From positions 1 to 50,842 of the forward strand of contig JAFSKT010000015.1 of NCBI GenBank assembly GCA_017448845.1: a stretch of 50,842 bases of DNA, in the 5' to 3' direction. Position 1 is the stretch's first letter, and every line of letters begins with the position of its first letter. Source of the DNA: Lachnospiraceae bacterium (GTDB lineage: Bacteria > Bacillota > Clostridia > Lachnospirales > Lachnospiraceae). The notes under the pieces were generated by a model. The model worked only from the letters and a program-made list of their open reading frames with translations, did not search any database and was not told the origin of the DNA. Of this stretch, positions 1-8,779 are shown piece after piece. The position numbers and the translations under genes are program-made.

Positions 1-1371
1 ATGATCATCCTTTTTACCGATCCCCTTTATATCTATGATGCGGGCTTTATGCTGTCCTTTGGTTCCGTCTTGGGAATAGCCTTGATCTGTCCGGTTTTGA
101 GAGAGGGCCTGCCCTTCGGGAAAAGCAGCATCCTGTCCGGGGCGGAAGCCAGTCTGTCCGTAACTCTCTTTACCCTTCCCGTGACCCTCTATTTTTACTA
201 TGAAGTTCCCCTCTATTCCGTGATCCTTAATCTTTTAGTGGTTCCCCTTATGGGGATACTGGTAGTTTCCGCGATCCTTGCAGGGGTACTGGGGCTCTTT
301 ATCCTTTTTCTCGGGATTCCCTGGGGATTTATCTGTCATATCATCCTGATCTTATACGAAAGGGGGTGTTTATTATTCCAAAGCCTGCCGGGGGCAGGGA
401 TCGTTACCGGAAGGCCGGAGAGCTGGAAGATATGCCTATATTACATCCTATTGCTCCTACTCTGCCTTGTTTATAAAAGGGTAAAAAAGAGGGATGAAAA
501 GAGGCTTAAAAGGGTGATACCTATTATGCTCCTGCTGCTTCCGCTGATCTTTTTAATAAGCCCATATAAGGGCGTGAGCTACACCATGCTGGATATAGGC
601 CAGGGGGATTGCAACGTGGTCATCGGGAAAAATAAGAAGACCGTGATCATCGACTGCGGCAGCTCTTCCGCAGAGAACATAGGGAAATACAAGGTTATCC
701 CTCTTTTGAAATATAAGGGGATAAGCACAGTGGATGTCATGGTGGCCACCCATGCGGACAGCGATCATATCAGCGGTTTTGAGGAGATCTTTGATATGGG
801 GGAAGAAAGAGAGCTGAAGATAAAAAAGCTCATAATGCCCGGTACCGGCCTTAAGGATAAGGAAAGCGCCGAACTGGCGGAAAAGGCGGAAAAAGCCGGT
901 GTGGAAGTCTGCTTTATCAATACCGGAGCAGTTCTCAAAGCCGGGGACATGGAATTTAACTGTCTTTGGCCGGACAGAGGATTCTCAGCTGAGGACAGAA
1001 ATGAGAATTCCACGGTGCTGAGGCTCAAAACAGAAGGGTTTTCTGTGCTGTTTACGGGAGACATACAGGGCGAAGGAGAAAAGGGGATGATCAGAAACTT
1101 AAAGGGTGGAAAGAGAACGACAGTACTGAAGACTGCCCATCACGGATCAAAGAATTCGACTCCGGAAGAGTTTCTGAAGTTAGTAGAACCGGAGTACGCC
1201 CTGATCTCTGCGGGCAGGAACAACAGATACGGCCATCCCCATAAGGAGCTGCTGAGCCGGCTTGAGGAGGTGGGATGTGAAATACACATGACAGGCAGGG
1301 AAGGAGCCATCACAGTGACGGGAGAGAGAAATAATCTGAGCGTCACAGGGTTTATTAAAAGTAACCAATGA
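1..1371 (+). CDS. comEC: ComEC/Rec2 DNA-uptake channel, C-terminal part (5' end outside window)
   Basis: ComEC forms the inner-membrane channel that takes up single-stranded DNA in natural transformation. The visible part has hydrophobic membrane segments over about residues 1-190 (end of the Competence domain). A metallo-beta-lactamase-like domain follows over about 195-456, with MLDIGQGDCN, the metal-site block THADSDH near residue 250 and HHGSKNS near 380, and the usual NRYGHPH segment. The reading frame is open to base 1, so the true start lies upstream and this is a partial gene. In Clostridia comEC is commonly followed by holA; here holA lies 12 kb downstream. Family assignment is firm; whether the strain is competent cannot be judged. 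Confidence 0.95.
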   Translation: MIILFTDPLYIYDAGFMLSFGSVLGIALICPVLREGLPFGKSSILSGAEASLSVTLFTLPVTLYFYYEVPLYSVILNLLVVPLMGILVVSAILAGVLGLFILFLGIPWGFICHIILILYERGCLLFQSLPGAGIVTGRPESWKICLYYILLLLLCLVYKRVKKRDEKRLKRVIPIMLLLLPLIFLISPYKGVSYTMLDIGQGDCNVVIGKNKKTVIIDCGSSSAENIGKYKVIPLLKYKGISTVDVMVATHADSDHISGFEEIFDMGEERELKIKKLIMPGTGLKDKESAELAEKAEKAGVEVCFINTGAVLKAGDMEFNCLWPDRGFSAEDRNENSTVLRLKTEGFSVLFTGDIQGEGEKGMIRNLKGGKRTTVLKTAHHGSKNSTPEEFLKLVEPEYALISAGRNNRYGHPHKELLSRLEEVGCEIHMTGREGAITVTGERNNLSVTGFIKSNQ

Positions 1372-1448
1372 TAACAGTACGTATGCCGCGGTCCGGTCAA
1401 TTCAGACCATGATGTTGTGACAGCGGATCAGAAAAGGAGGAGTTAAAT

Positions 1449-2840
1449 ATGAATCAATTAGGATATTTATGTAAACCATGGGTAAGAGCCATTATAGCTC
1501 TCATCATAACTTTGACATTTACCTGTATATTTTTCTTTGCACAAAGCAGCCCGCAAAGGACATATGCCGGGAACAGGGAAGGAACGGCCATGCATTACGG
1601 CCCCGTGGGACTGAAGCTTAAAGGCGGAGGAGATAAGGTCACTGCTTCTGCAGTGATCATAGACGAGAATGAGTATTATGAACTTGTGAAACAGGGGACC
1701 ATGTCTTTCTGCTGGGATTCGGAAGCAGGAGACAGGACGGTATACGGAGGAAGTGAATATGAGATAAATACCAACGGCAGCCATTATTTAAACGTCTATA
1801 TCTCCGATGAAAACGGGAGCAGCCTGTACTGTACTATGGAATTTGAAGTGGACAGCATAGAAGAGGTTTCACAGGATAACGGAGAAGGCAGCGGGGAAGA
1901 AAGTGAAACTCCTCCGGAAGAACCCCGGGAGGAAGAGCAGGTTGCAGAAGAAGATCCTGCTCCTGAAGAGCAGCCTCCGGCAGAGCCCCGGGAAAACGTG
2001 AATACGGGAGAGGGCGCTGCCGTAAACGAAGGTTCCAATGTTCCTGGGGAGACGGCCGTCACCAACCCGCCGGAAATAAGCTTTTCCCAGGAAAGAGATA
2101 CATCTTCAGTGGAAACTATAACGAATAGCGGCACTAATGCAATAAATGACAATAATACCGCAAAAGTGGTTATGGAAAATACGGGCAAGGGGACGAAGAT
2201 AAACAATAAGAGCGGTAATACCGAAAAGAACACAAAGCCCTCAGAGAGTAAGAACAATAACAATGTGGCATCGCAGGGAAAGAATAATAACAGCACTGCG
2301 CCATCAACTGAGGAAAAGGTAAAAGAAAATGTGAGCGCCTCCGCTGCGGCAACAGGCAGTGGATATTCCACCGCTAAATATAAGGACCGTACTGTGTCAT
2401 CGCCGGAAATCGAAGAGGAAGAAGAGGATGACATCGAAACGGTGAGCAGCAACTTAGAGTCCCGTCCCTATCTATTTGATGAAGATGAGGATCCGGGAGA
2501 CGACGCTGAGGGAAGCGAAGAGGACACTTCAGCCACCGAGATAAGAGATGCATCGGATCCGGAGTTTTCCGGCGGGAGCAGCGGTAATTCTGAGGAGGAG
2601 CTACTTCCCGGGCTTCTCCGGCAGGATAAGGAAAAGGGCGGGTTCAGCGTAAAGAAAGGTAAGATCATAATGATAGTACTGATACTGATCCTCTTAACCG
2701 CACTAACACTATTCCTTCTTTTCCGGAAGGGCATAATAGTCCTGCCGGAGGAAGAGCCGGACGAGGAACATTCGGAAAGCAAAGAGGACAAAAAGGGCAT
2801 AGGACGGATCTTTGCACGCCTGCGGGAAAGAATGGTGTGA
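1449..2840 (+). CDS. Membrane-anchored acidic low-complexity protein, unknown function
   Basis: No family recognised. A strong AAAAGGAGG lies 8-16 nt before the ATG. The 463-residue product has an N-terminal hydrophobic signal/anchor (about residues 13-32) and a small folded-looking domain (about 40-135). Then comes a long low-complexity region rich in Glu, Pro, Asn and Ser (about 140-400), one strong transmembrane segment (about 406-425) and a short charged cytoplasmic tail. The architecture suggests an extracellular stalk anchored at both ends. It starts 77 nt after comEC and could be cotranscribed with it. The N-terminal domain resembles the Ig-like ectodomains of secreted Lachnospiraceae proteins in style only. 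Confidence 0.7.
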   Translation: MNQLGYLCKPWVRAIIALIITLTFTCIFFFAQSSPQRTYAGNREGTAMHYGPVGLKLKGGGDKVTASAVIIDENEYYELVKQGTMSFCWDSEAGDRTVYGGSEYEINTNGSHYLNVYISDENGSSLYCTMEFEVDSIEEVSQDNGEGSGEESETPPEEPREEEQVAEEDPAPEEQPPAEPRENVNTGEGAAVNEGSNVPGETAVTNPPEISFSQERDTSSVETITNSGTNAINDNNTAKVVMENTGKGTKINNKSGNTEKNTKPSESKNNNNVASQGKNNNSTAPSTEEKVKENVSASAAATGSGYSTAKYKDRTVSSPEIEEEEEDDIETVSSNLESRPYLFDEDEDPGDDAEGSEEDTSATEIRDASDPEFSGGSSGNSEEELLPGLLRQDKEKGGFSVKKGKIIMIVLILILLTALTLFLLFRKGIIVLPEEEPDEEHSESKEDKKGIGRIFARLRERMV

Positions 2841-2841
2841 T

Positions 2842-3033
2842 ATGGCTAAAAGCAAGGAAAAAATGGATGCTTCAGTTCAGAAAAAGGTGAAGCGTAATAT
2901 TGGCCATTTCCCAGATGATTTTATGTTTCAACTGAAGCCACCTTATGCCGTTACAGAGCAGGGAATATATATGTTGGCTACAGTACTTAAGCCCCTCGCC
3001 GGGGTGGCAACTCGCTTCTTCGAAGCAAGGTAG
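2842..3033 (+). pseudogene. Remnant of an ORF6N-domain (phage antirepressor-type) protein
   Basis: The peptide contains KVKRNIGHFPDDFMFQL followed directly by KPPYAVTEQGIYMLATVL. In ORF6N-domain proteins these two blocks occur in the same order but are separated by a few dozen residues, so an internal piece is missing. The C-terminal half of the normal protein is replaced by unrelated sequence (last residues RFFEAR). There is no ribosome binding site before the ATG. This is a deletion derivative of a phage-type DNA-binding protein, now non-functional, and a sign of past mobile DNA at this site. Confidence 0.65.
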
Positions 3034-3546
3034 CGTGTGCTGGTTTCTTTTGATGGTTTAATAATATCAGCCCCAAGGTCCCAGAACGGTCACACGAAAA
3101 AAGCCGTATGAATCGCAGCAAATTGTAAGCACTCCGCAAGGAAAAACTCAATCGTTGATGATACGGATATTAGTCAGAGCACACTGATCGCCCGTCAGTG
3201 ATACATATACATCAAAAACATCGTTAACAATTGTCGTGGAGACGTTCAGTGCGATGCCGAGATTATCTGTAGTAGTAATGTACTAAAACTTCCCATAGCA
3301 AAAATGGGCTTCGCACCTTGAAAACTCAATAAAGCAGGCAATGAGATAAGAACTTTTATGCAGCCATCACTGCTTTCACCAGAGAATTCTGCAGATATTC
3401 CGGAAGGATGTCATCGCCGGGATAACGGGAGCCGTATTATTACGGGCTTTTGTCTATTACCGGTCAAAGAACTCAAAGAAATTTATTCATGGCGCGGTGG
3501 ATTTTGAATTCCGGCTCCCCTTGACATATTTTTCGATAGTAGGAAA
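3034..3546. other. Intergenic region, about 510 nt, no gene seen
   Basis: No credible ORF. It holds short hairpins (GCTTC-TTC-GAAGC near 3013-3025; CCCAT/ATGGG near 3292-3310) and a weak terminator-like hairpin near 3430-3450. A TTGACA at 3521-3526 is the likely -35 box of the downstream transporter. It looks like decayed sequence beside the ORF6N remnant. Confidence 0.4.
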
Positions 3547-3555
3547 ATGATTCAT

Positions 3556-5796
3556 ATGAAGAAGTGGAATCTGATATTAATACTGTTATCAGTGATCTGC
3601 CTTAGCGCCTGTTCATCCGATCATAAGAGTATTACATCAAAGGAAGACCTTAACAGGAAAGGAATAAAGGTCGGAATGGGAGTTGGCAGCGCAGCCGTAC
3701 ATATTGCGGAAAATGAGCTTCCCGAGGCAGAGATCGTTTATCTTGAGGGAAATACCGGATATGAATCCGTTGCCCAGGGAAAGCTTGACGCTTTTATCTA
3801 TGACCGCCGGCAGATGCAGCTTGCTATCGACAGCGGAATAAAGGGCGTCCGTCTTCTGGATGAGAATATGGAGGGGTCTGTCCACGTTGCAGCCGGGATC
3901 TCTCCCGTGAGTAAAATCCCGGATCTTGAAGACAGGCTAAATCTATTTATAGCAGAATTGAAGGCTGACGGGACGCTTGACGATATGTATGAACGCTGGG
4001 TTATTAAGGGGGATGAGTCCATGCCGGAGATCACCCTTCCCGAAAAGCCGGAGCAATACCTGACGGTAGGTACTACCGGGATAGCACCGCCATATACCTA
4101 CTATGTGGGATCTGAACTGAACGGCTATGATATAGAGCTTGCGAGACGCTTTGCCGCCCGGCTTGATATGGGATTGAAATTCAAGGTATATGATTACGCC
4201 GGTGTAATTCCTGCGGCAGCCACGGGTGATGTGGACTGTATCATGGCTGATCTTAATATAACTCCGGAAAGAGCTGAGGCCCTGACCTTTTCAGATGATC
4301 TTTTTGATGAAAAGATAGCGATCATGGTAAGGGATACGTCGGAAGCAAAGCATAAGATCACATCATTTTCCGATTTAAATGGGAAAAGGATATCCATGCT
4401 TTCAGGGGTACCCTTTGAGGAGCTTGTGAAGAGTAAGGTTCCGGAGCCAAAAGAATTCACATATTATAATAATATTCCCGACATGCTTCTTGCACTGAAA
4501 TCGGAGAAAACCGATGCCATGCTTTCAAACAGCGCTATTTCAGCACTTGCTGTCAACAGGAACCCTGATATAAGGCAGCTTTCGGAAAATCTGAAGGATG
4601 GTGTATTCGGCTTTGCTTTTAAAAAGGGAAGTCCGGAAAGAGAGAAATGGCAGGAAGCCTTTGACAGGATCCCGGAGGAAAGGATAGAGGAAGCCTGGAA
4701 AAAATGGACCGGATCAGACGACAGCAAAAAGATCATGCCGGAACAGGACTGGCCGGGACATAACGGAACCGTTGAGGTTGCCGCCTGTGATACAGTAGAA
4801 CCTATGAGCTATGCGGGAGAGGGAGGAGAGATCGTTGGATTTGATAATGAATTGATCCTTATGATGGCTGAGGAAATGGATGTCCGCGTTAATTTTACCG
4901 GATTGGATTTTTCCTCGGTCTTATCAAGCGTTCAATCGGGGAAATCCCTTATAGGGACCGGCTCCATAATAGTTACGGATGAAAGGAAGGAATCAGTTGA
5001 TTTTATCGAGTATTTCCCTGCAGCCTTTGTACTCCTGGTGAGAGCGGAGGATGAAGGGTATTCCGGACATTCGATTTTTGAATCCTTGAGCTCAAGCTTT
5101 GAAAAAAATTTTGTGAGGGAAAACAGGTGGAAGCTTTTTGTGTCAGGATTCGTTGTAACTTTCGTCATCACCTTATTATCGGCTCTTTTCGGAACCCTGC
5201 TCGGATTCCTGCTCTTATTCATATGTAAGGACGGAAATCCGGCAGCGAACAGGATCACGGAGTTCTTCCTCTTTTTAGTGCAGGGCATGCCGGTAGTTGT
5301 ACTCCTTATGATCCTTTACTACATTGTGTTCGGAAGTATGAATATTAACGGAATAGTCGTATCCGTTATCGGCTTTACAATGGTGTTTGGAGCGGGAGTT
5401 TTCGGGCTCTTAAAAATCGGTGTGGAGGCCGTTGAAAGAGGGCAGTATGAAGCTGCTTATGCTCTGGGTTATTCCGTAAACGGGACCTTCTTTAAGATCA
5501 TCCTGCCACAGACCATCCCGCGGTTAATGGATGCTTATAAGGGTGAGATCGTGGGACTTATAAAAGCCACGGCTATCGTGGGATATATTGCCGTGCAGGA
5601 TCTCACGAAGGTCGGTGATATAGTCAGGAGCCGGACCTACGAAGCATTTTTTCCTCTTATCGCCGTCGCCATTATCTACTTTCTGATGGAGGCTATCTTC
5701 GCCCTTGCGGTGAAACGGATTAGGCTTGTATCGGACCCCAGAATGAGAAAAAAGGAAAGCATACTGAAAGGGGTAAGGACATATGATAAGGATTGA
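3556..5796 (+). CDS. Amino-acid ABC transporter: lipoprotein with tandem substrate-binding domains fused to permease
   Basis: A polar amino acid importer in which solute-binding and permease functions share one chain. I chose ATG 3556 over 3547 because it starts the lipoprotein signal MKKWNLILILLSVICLSAC; the lipobox Cys is about residue 19. Binding (SBP_bac_3) segments follow: a partial one (about 30-160), a complete one (about 165-390, starting YLTVGTTGIAPPYTYY) and a third truncated one (about 405-500). The inner-membrane permease (about 530-735) carries the EAA-type loop QYEAAYALGYSVNGTFFKIILPQ. It overlaps the ATPase gene by 14 nt, so the two are translationally coupled. TTGACA at 3521 lies 35 nt before ATG 3556. 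The substrate is not deducible; polar amino acids are the family norm. Confidence 0.9.
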   Translation: MKKWNLILILLSVICLSACSSDHKSITSKEDLNRKGIKVGMGVGSAAVHIAENELPEAEIVYLEGNTGYESVAQGKLDAFIYDRRQMQLAIDSGIKGVRLLDENMEGSVHVAAGISPVSKIPDLEDRLNLFIAELKADGTLDDMYERWVIKGDESMPEITLPEKPEQYLTVGTTGIAPPYTYYVGSELNGYDIELARRFAARLDMGLKFKVYDYAGVIPAAATGDVDCIMADLNITPERAEALTFSDDLFDEKIAIMVRDTSEAKHKITSFSDLNGKRISMLSGVPFEELVKSKVPEPKEFTYYNNIPDMLLALKSEKTDAMLSNSAISALAVNRNPDIRQLSENLKDGVFGFAFKKGSPEREKWQEAFDRIPEERIEEAWKKWTGSDDSKKIMPEQDWPGHNGTVEVAACDTVEPMSYAGEGGEIVGFDNELILMMAEEMDVRVNFTGLDFSSVLSSVQSGKSLIGTGSIIVTDERKESVDFIEYFPAAFVLLVRAEDEGYSGHSIFESLSSSFEKNFVRENRWKLFVSGFVVTFVITLLSALFGTLLGFLLLFICKDGNPAANRITEFFLFLVQGMPVVVLLMILYYIVFGSMNINGIVVSVIGFTMVFGAGVFGLLKIGVEAVERGQYEAAYALGYSVNGTFFKIILPQTIPRLMDAYKGEIVGLIKATAIVGYIAVQDLTKVGDIVRSRTYEAFFPLIAVAIIYFLMEAIFALAVKRIRLVSDPRMRKKESILKGVRTYDKD

Positions 5797-6916
5797 ACAC
5801 CTGAGGAAGGAATATTCCGACATAACACCCCTTAAGGATGTGAGTACGGAGATAGGGGACGGGGATGTGATCTCCGTAATTGGTCCTTCCGGAACCGGGA
5901 AGAGTACGCTCCTTCGCTGCATCAATCTGCTCGAAAAGCCTACATCCGGAAAGATATTTTTCGATGATATGGAGATAACAGCCCCGGGCTGTAATATGGA
6001 GAAGGTTCGCCGGAAGGCCGGAATGGTTTTTCAGTCCTTTAATCTTTTCCCCCATCTTACAGCCATTGAGAATATCATGCTTGCCCCCGTTGATCTTGCC
6101 GGGAAGGCTAAGCAGGAAGCGTATGATGAAGGAATGGAGCTTCTGCGTATGGTGGGACTATCGGAAAAAGCCTTAAGCTACCCCGAAGAGCTGTCCGGAG
6201 GACAGAAGCAGAGAATAGCCATAGCCCGTACTCTGGCTATGGATCCGGATATCATTTTGATGGATGAACCTACGAGTGCGCTTGACCCCACAATGGTTGG
6301 AGAGGTACAGGAGGTCATACGGGAGCTCTCCAAAACAGGAAAGACCATGATGATTGTGACTCATGAGATGGATTTCGCAAGAGCCATTTCAAACCGTGTT
6401 TTCTATATGGATGATGGCGGGATCTATGAAAGCGGGACACCTGAAGAGATTTTTGACCATCCCGCGAATCAGAAAACCCGGCGCTTTGTTAAACAGCTAA
6501 AGGCACTTGAATTCGATATAGAGAGCAGGGATTATGATTTCCCGGGAAGACAGGGGCAGATTGAAGCATATTGTATTAAAAACCAGGTTTCAATGCGTTT
6601 AACAAAGCATGTCATGCTAACCTTCGAGGAGCTTATCCAGCAGAACCTCATAAAAGCCCTTGAATATCCAAGGATCCATATTAGCATAGACCTTTCCGGA
6701 CAGAGCGGAACCATGGATTTTTCCGCTGATTATGCGGGAGTACAGTATAATATCCTTTCCAAATGCGATCCGCTGTCTCTAGCCGTATTAAAGAGCGCAA
6801 TAAGGGAAGAAGAATACTCCTTTGACGAAACAAAGGAGTATGGAAACAGGGTCTATCTTAAGATAGGGGAAGTCAATGGGGGAGTCAATGGAGTCACTGA
6901 GAACCGTCCCCGTTGA
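5783..6916 (+). CDS. Amino-acid ABC transporter ATP-binding protein with C-terminal extension
   Basis: Energises the fused binding/permease protein encoded just upstream. Residues 1-240 are a canonical GlnQ/HisP-type ATPase: Walker A GPSGTGKST, Q-loop FQSFNLFPHLTA, signature LSGGQKQR, Walker B ILMDEPTSALDP and switch His in VTHEMDFA. The protein runs to 377 residues, about 130 longer than the family norm. The extra part contains LTFEELIQQNLIKAL, reminiscent of the N-box helix of GHKL ATPases, but I cannot assign it firmly. The last codons (GEVNGGVNGVTENRPR) lie within a long palindrome (6869-6920), suggesting the natural end was altered by a repeat element. Confidence 0.92.
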   Translation: MIRIEHLRKEYSDITPLKDVSTEIGDGDVISVIGPSGTGKSTLLRCINLLEKPTSGKIFFDDMEITAPGCNMEKVRRKAGMVFQSFNLFPHLTAIENIMLAPVDLAGKAKQEAYDEGMELLRMVGLSEKALSYPEELSGGQKQRIAIARTLAMDPDIILMDEPTSALDPTMVGEVQEVIRELSKTGKTMMIVTHEMDFARAISNRVFYMDDGGIYESGTPEEIFDHPANQKTRRFVKQLKALEFDIESRDYDFPGRQGQIEAYCIKNQVSMRLTKHVMLTFEELIQQNLIKALEYPRIHISIDLSGQSGTMDFSADYAGVQYNILSKCDPLSLAVLKSAIREEEYSFDETKEYGNRVYLKIGEVNGGVNGVTENRPR

Positions 6917-6920
6917 CTTC
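6869..6920. repeat. Long imperfect palindrome at the 3' end of the ABC ATPase gene (REP-like)
   Basis: A 13-nt arm (6869-6881, GAAGTCAATGGGG) pairs with 6908-6920 (CCCCGTTGACTTC) with one wobble. The interior repeats GTCAATGG and includes GAGAACCGTCCCC. No U-run follows, so it is not an ordinary terminator. The GTCAATGG...CCGTCCCC...TTGAC pattern recalls REP-type palindromes spread by RAYT transposases; this is from memory and untested. Confidence 0.5.
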
Positions 6921-6956
6921 TCTGATCGGAGAACTCGAAAGCAGAAAGGAAGGATC

Positions 6957-8066
6957 ATGCAGACTGGAAAGATAGCGGTTTTTTTCCCGGGAATAGGGTA
7001 TAACAATGATAAACCATTATTGTATTTTTCAAGAAAGATAGCCCTCGAACACGGTTACGAGGTGATCACAATTGATTATAATGGTATTGATACGGATTGC
7101 CTGAAGAGTAAAGAAAAAATGCTGGATGCATTCAATCTTGCTTCCGGACAAACGGAGAAACAGCTTAAGAGTACGGATTTTTCATCATATGAGGATATTA
7201 TTTTCGCTTCCAAAAGTATCGGAACCGTCGCAGCAAGCATTTATGCAGCTAAACATGATATCCCCGCAAGGCAGGTATACTACACTCCGTTTCCGCAGAC
7301 ATTCTCCCTGGCAACGGAAGGAAATGGGCTGGTATTTTTCGGGGACAGGGATCCTTTGATAGATCCGGATACAATGAGGAAACTATGTGATGATAAAAAG
7401 CTCCATTATAAGATAATAGAGGGCGCGAATCATTCTCTTGAGACAGGTCATGTGCATATTGATGTGGATAATATAAACAATATCATTCAGGAAGCGGAGG
7501 ACTACCTGGTTGGAGGTCCGATCTACCGGTTCACCGTTCCGAAACGGGATGGGGCACTTCAGTCGCTTCGTGAATACAGAGGCAAGGTTCTTTTGATCGT
7601 AAATACAGCAACCGGCTGTGGTTTTACACCTCAGTACGAAGCACTGGAATCAATTTATAAGGAACTTAACGGGGAAGGATTTGAGATTCTCGATTTTCCC
7701 TGTGACCAGTTTGGACATCAGGCTCCCGGAACGAGCGATGATATCCATAGTTTCTGCACCTCACGGTATGAGATAACTTTCCCTCAGTTTGCCAAGATAA
7801 AGGTGAACGGAGAAGACTCACTTGAACTGTTTGCTTTTCTTAAGAGCAGGCAGGGCTTCAGGGGATTCCTGATGAACTCACCTGAAAGCATTCATCTGGA
7901 GAAACAGGCAAGAGAAGCAGACCCTGATTATCGGAATAACAGCGATATCAAATGGAATTTCACCAAATTTCTGGTCAACCGTATAGGACAGGTTATCGAT
8001 CGTTTTGAGCCCGATGCCGGAACAGAGATTGTCAGGCAGGCCATAGAAAAGGAGCTGCGAAGATGA
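6957..8066 (+). CDS. Alpha/beta hydrolase-like domain fused to glutathione peroxidase
   Basis: ATG 6957 follows AAAGGAAGG and gives 369 residues. About residues 1-180 look like a small alpha/beta-hydrolase: FPGIGYNNDKPLLYF, a nucleophile-elbow-like SKSIGTVAAS, then GDRDPLIDPDTM and a late GANHSLE that would carry Asp and His. About 185-369 is a complete glutathione peroxidase: NTATGCGFTPQY with peroxidatic Cys, FPCDQFGHQ, and WNFTKFLV with the conserved Trp/Asn. The GPx family reduces peroxides using thioredoxin or glutathione. The fusion would couple an esterase/thioesterase-like activity to peroxide removal; that coupling is inference. It lies 40 nt after the ABC ATPase gene and may be cotranscribed. 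Confidence 0.88.
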   Translation: MQTGKIAVFFPGIGYNNDKPLLYFSRKIALEHGYEVITIDYNGIDTDCLKSKEKMLDAFNLASGQTEKQLKSTDFSSYEDIIFASKSIGTVAASIYAAKHDIPARQVYYTPFPQTFSLATEGNGLVFFGDRDPLIDPDTMRKLCDDKKLHYKIIEGANHSLETGHVHIDVDNINNIIQEAEDYLVGGPIYRFTVPKRDGALQSLREYRGKVLLIVNTATGCGFTPQYEALESIYKELNGEGFEILDFPCDQFGHQAPGTSDDIHSFCTSRYEITFPQFAKIKVNGEDSLELFAFLKSRQGFRGFLMNSPESIHLEKQAREADPDYRNNSDIKWNFTKFLVNRIGQVIDRFEPDAGTEIVRQAIEKELRR

Positions 8067-8068
8067 AA

Positions 8069-8312
8069 GAGGATCGATCTGACCAGTGAGCAGTTTGGGG
8101 ATGTGGCCCTCATTTAATGAGAAATATGGTTTCAAGATCTATGAGAATTACTCTGCAATGGTTATTAAGAATTAAGCTCCCGAAGAATATGGGAAACAGA
8201 GCTTATTTCCGTGAGGTATAAGGATAAAACTATATAAAGGTGCGATGGATACACTGGAGGATGCTGAAGAGGCACTGCTTGAAAGATCTGTTGTGGAGAT
8301 ACTAAGGAGGGA
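8069..8312 (+). pseudogene. Degraded coding remnants between the GPx fusion and the DUF819 fragment
   Basis: Two adjoining peptides in frames one base apart, KRIDLTSEQFGDVALI and NEKYGFKIYENYSAMVIKN, read like the frameshifted end of one small protein. A separate open stretch ending MDTLEDAEEALLERSVVEILRRD (8244-8317) stops on the next start codon (TGATG) and may be the 3' end of a lost gene. Families not recognised. Confidence 0.35.
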
Positions 8313-8315
8313 TTG

Positions 8316-8615
8316 ATGACAACAGCATTGATAAGTGCAGATAATCATTGGATGCTTATTGCTATTATGTTCCTGTCAACAGCTATAGCAATATGTCTCG
8401 AACAAAAGTATAGCTGGGCTGCAAAAATGTCAGGAGCTATAATCACACTCATTATTGCGGTTTTTCTGGTTAATATTGGGATTATTCCAACCAGTGCACC
8501 GGTGTTTGATGATGTGGTCTGGGGATATGCTGTTCCTCTTGCAATCCCACTACTTCTTTTAAGGACCAACATCCGGAAGATTGGAAAAGACGCCGGAAGG
8601 TTGCTTATTATGTAA
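8316..8615 (+). pseudogene. N-terminal fragment of a DUF819-type membrane protein
   Basis: AAGGAGG at 8304-8310 precedes ATG 8316. The 99-residue product has three hydrophobic segments and matches the N-terminus of DUF819 (YjcL-type) integral membrane proteins: WMLIAIMFLSTAIAI, a second helix, the loop VFDDVVWGYAVPLAIPLLLL, then RTNIRKIGKDAG. Full-length members are close to 400 residues. Here the frame stops right after GRLLIM and the following DNA is unrelated, so the gene was cut off. It may still be translated because its start signals are intact. Confidence 0.65.
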
Positions 8616-8647
8616 TCGGAATTATAACAAAGTTACCCGCCAAAGAG

Positions 8648-8716
8648 CCACAAATCTCTTCGTTTATTTACCACAAATACCTTCGCTAAAATACCGCAAA
8701 TCTCTTCGCTGGATAT
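8648..8716. repeat. Three tandem 23-nt repeats (iteron-like) abutting the ATPase promoter
   Basis: The 15-nt core CCACAAATCTCTTCG occurs at 8648-8662, 8671-8685 (two changes) and 8694-8708 (one change), each starting exactly 23 nt after the last. About two helical turns of spacing and placement next to the -35 box of the DUF4143 ATPase gene suggest a regulatory protein-binding array. Confidence 0.65.
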
Positions 8717-8743
8717 TGCAACACCCAGTAAAATGCGTATAAT
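8716..8743 (+). promoter_or_regulatory. Promoter of the DUF4143 ATPase gene
   Basis: TTGCAA (8716-8721), 16-nt spacer, TATAAT (8738-8743). It touches the last of the three 23-nt repeats, so a protein bound there would lie over or beside RNA polymerase. The mRNA leader is about 30 nt with GGAGGT before ATG 8780. Confidence 0.65.
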
Positions 8744-8779
8744 ATTGCATAGATACATTAGTATGAATCGGAGGTAATA

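Noticed and set aside
1796..2800. Minus-strand ORFs of 218 and 110 codons opposite the acidic membrane protein
   Set aside because: Ser/Pro-rich shadows produced by the Glu-rich low-complexity coding strand.
8648..8716. CRISPR-like reading of the three 23-nt repeats
   Set aside because: Repeats are contiguous with only 8 variable nt each and no cas genes; a regulatory array fits better.
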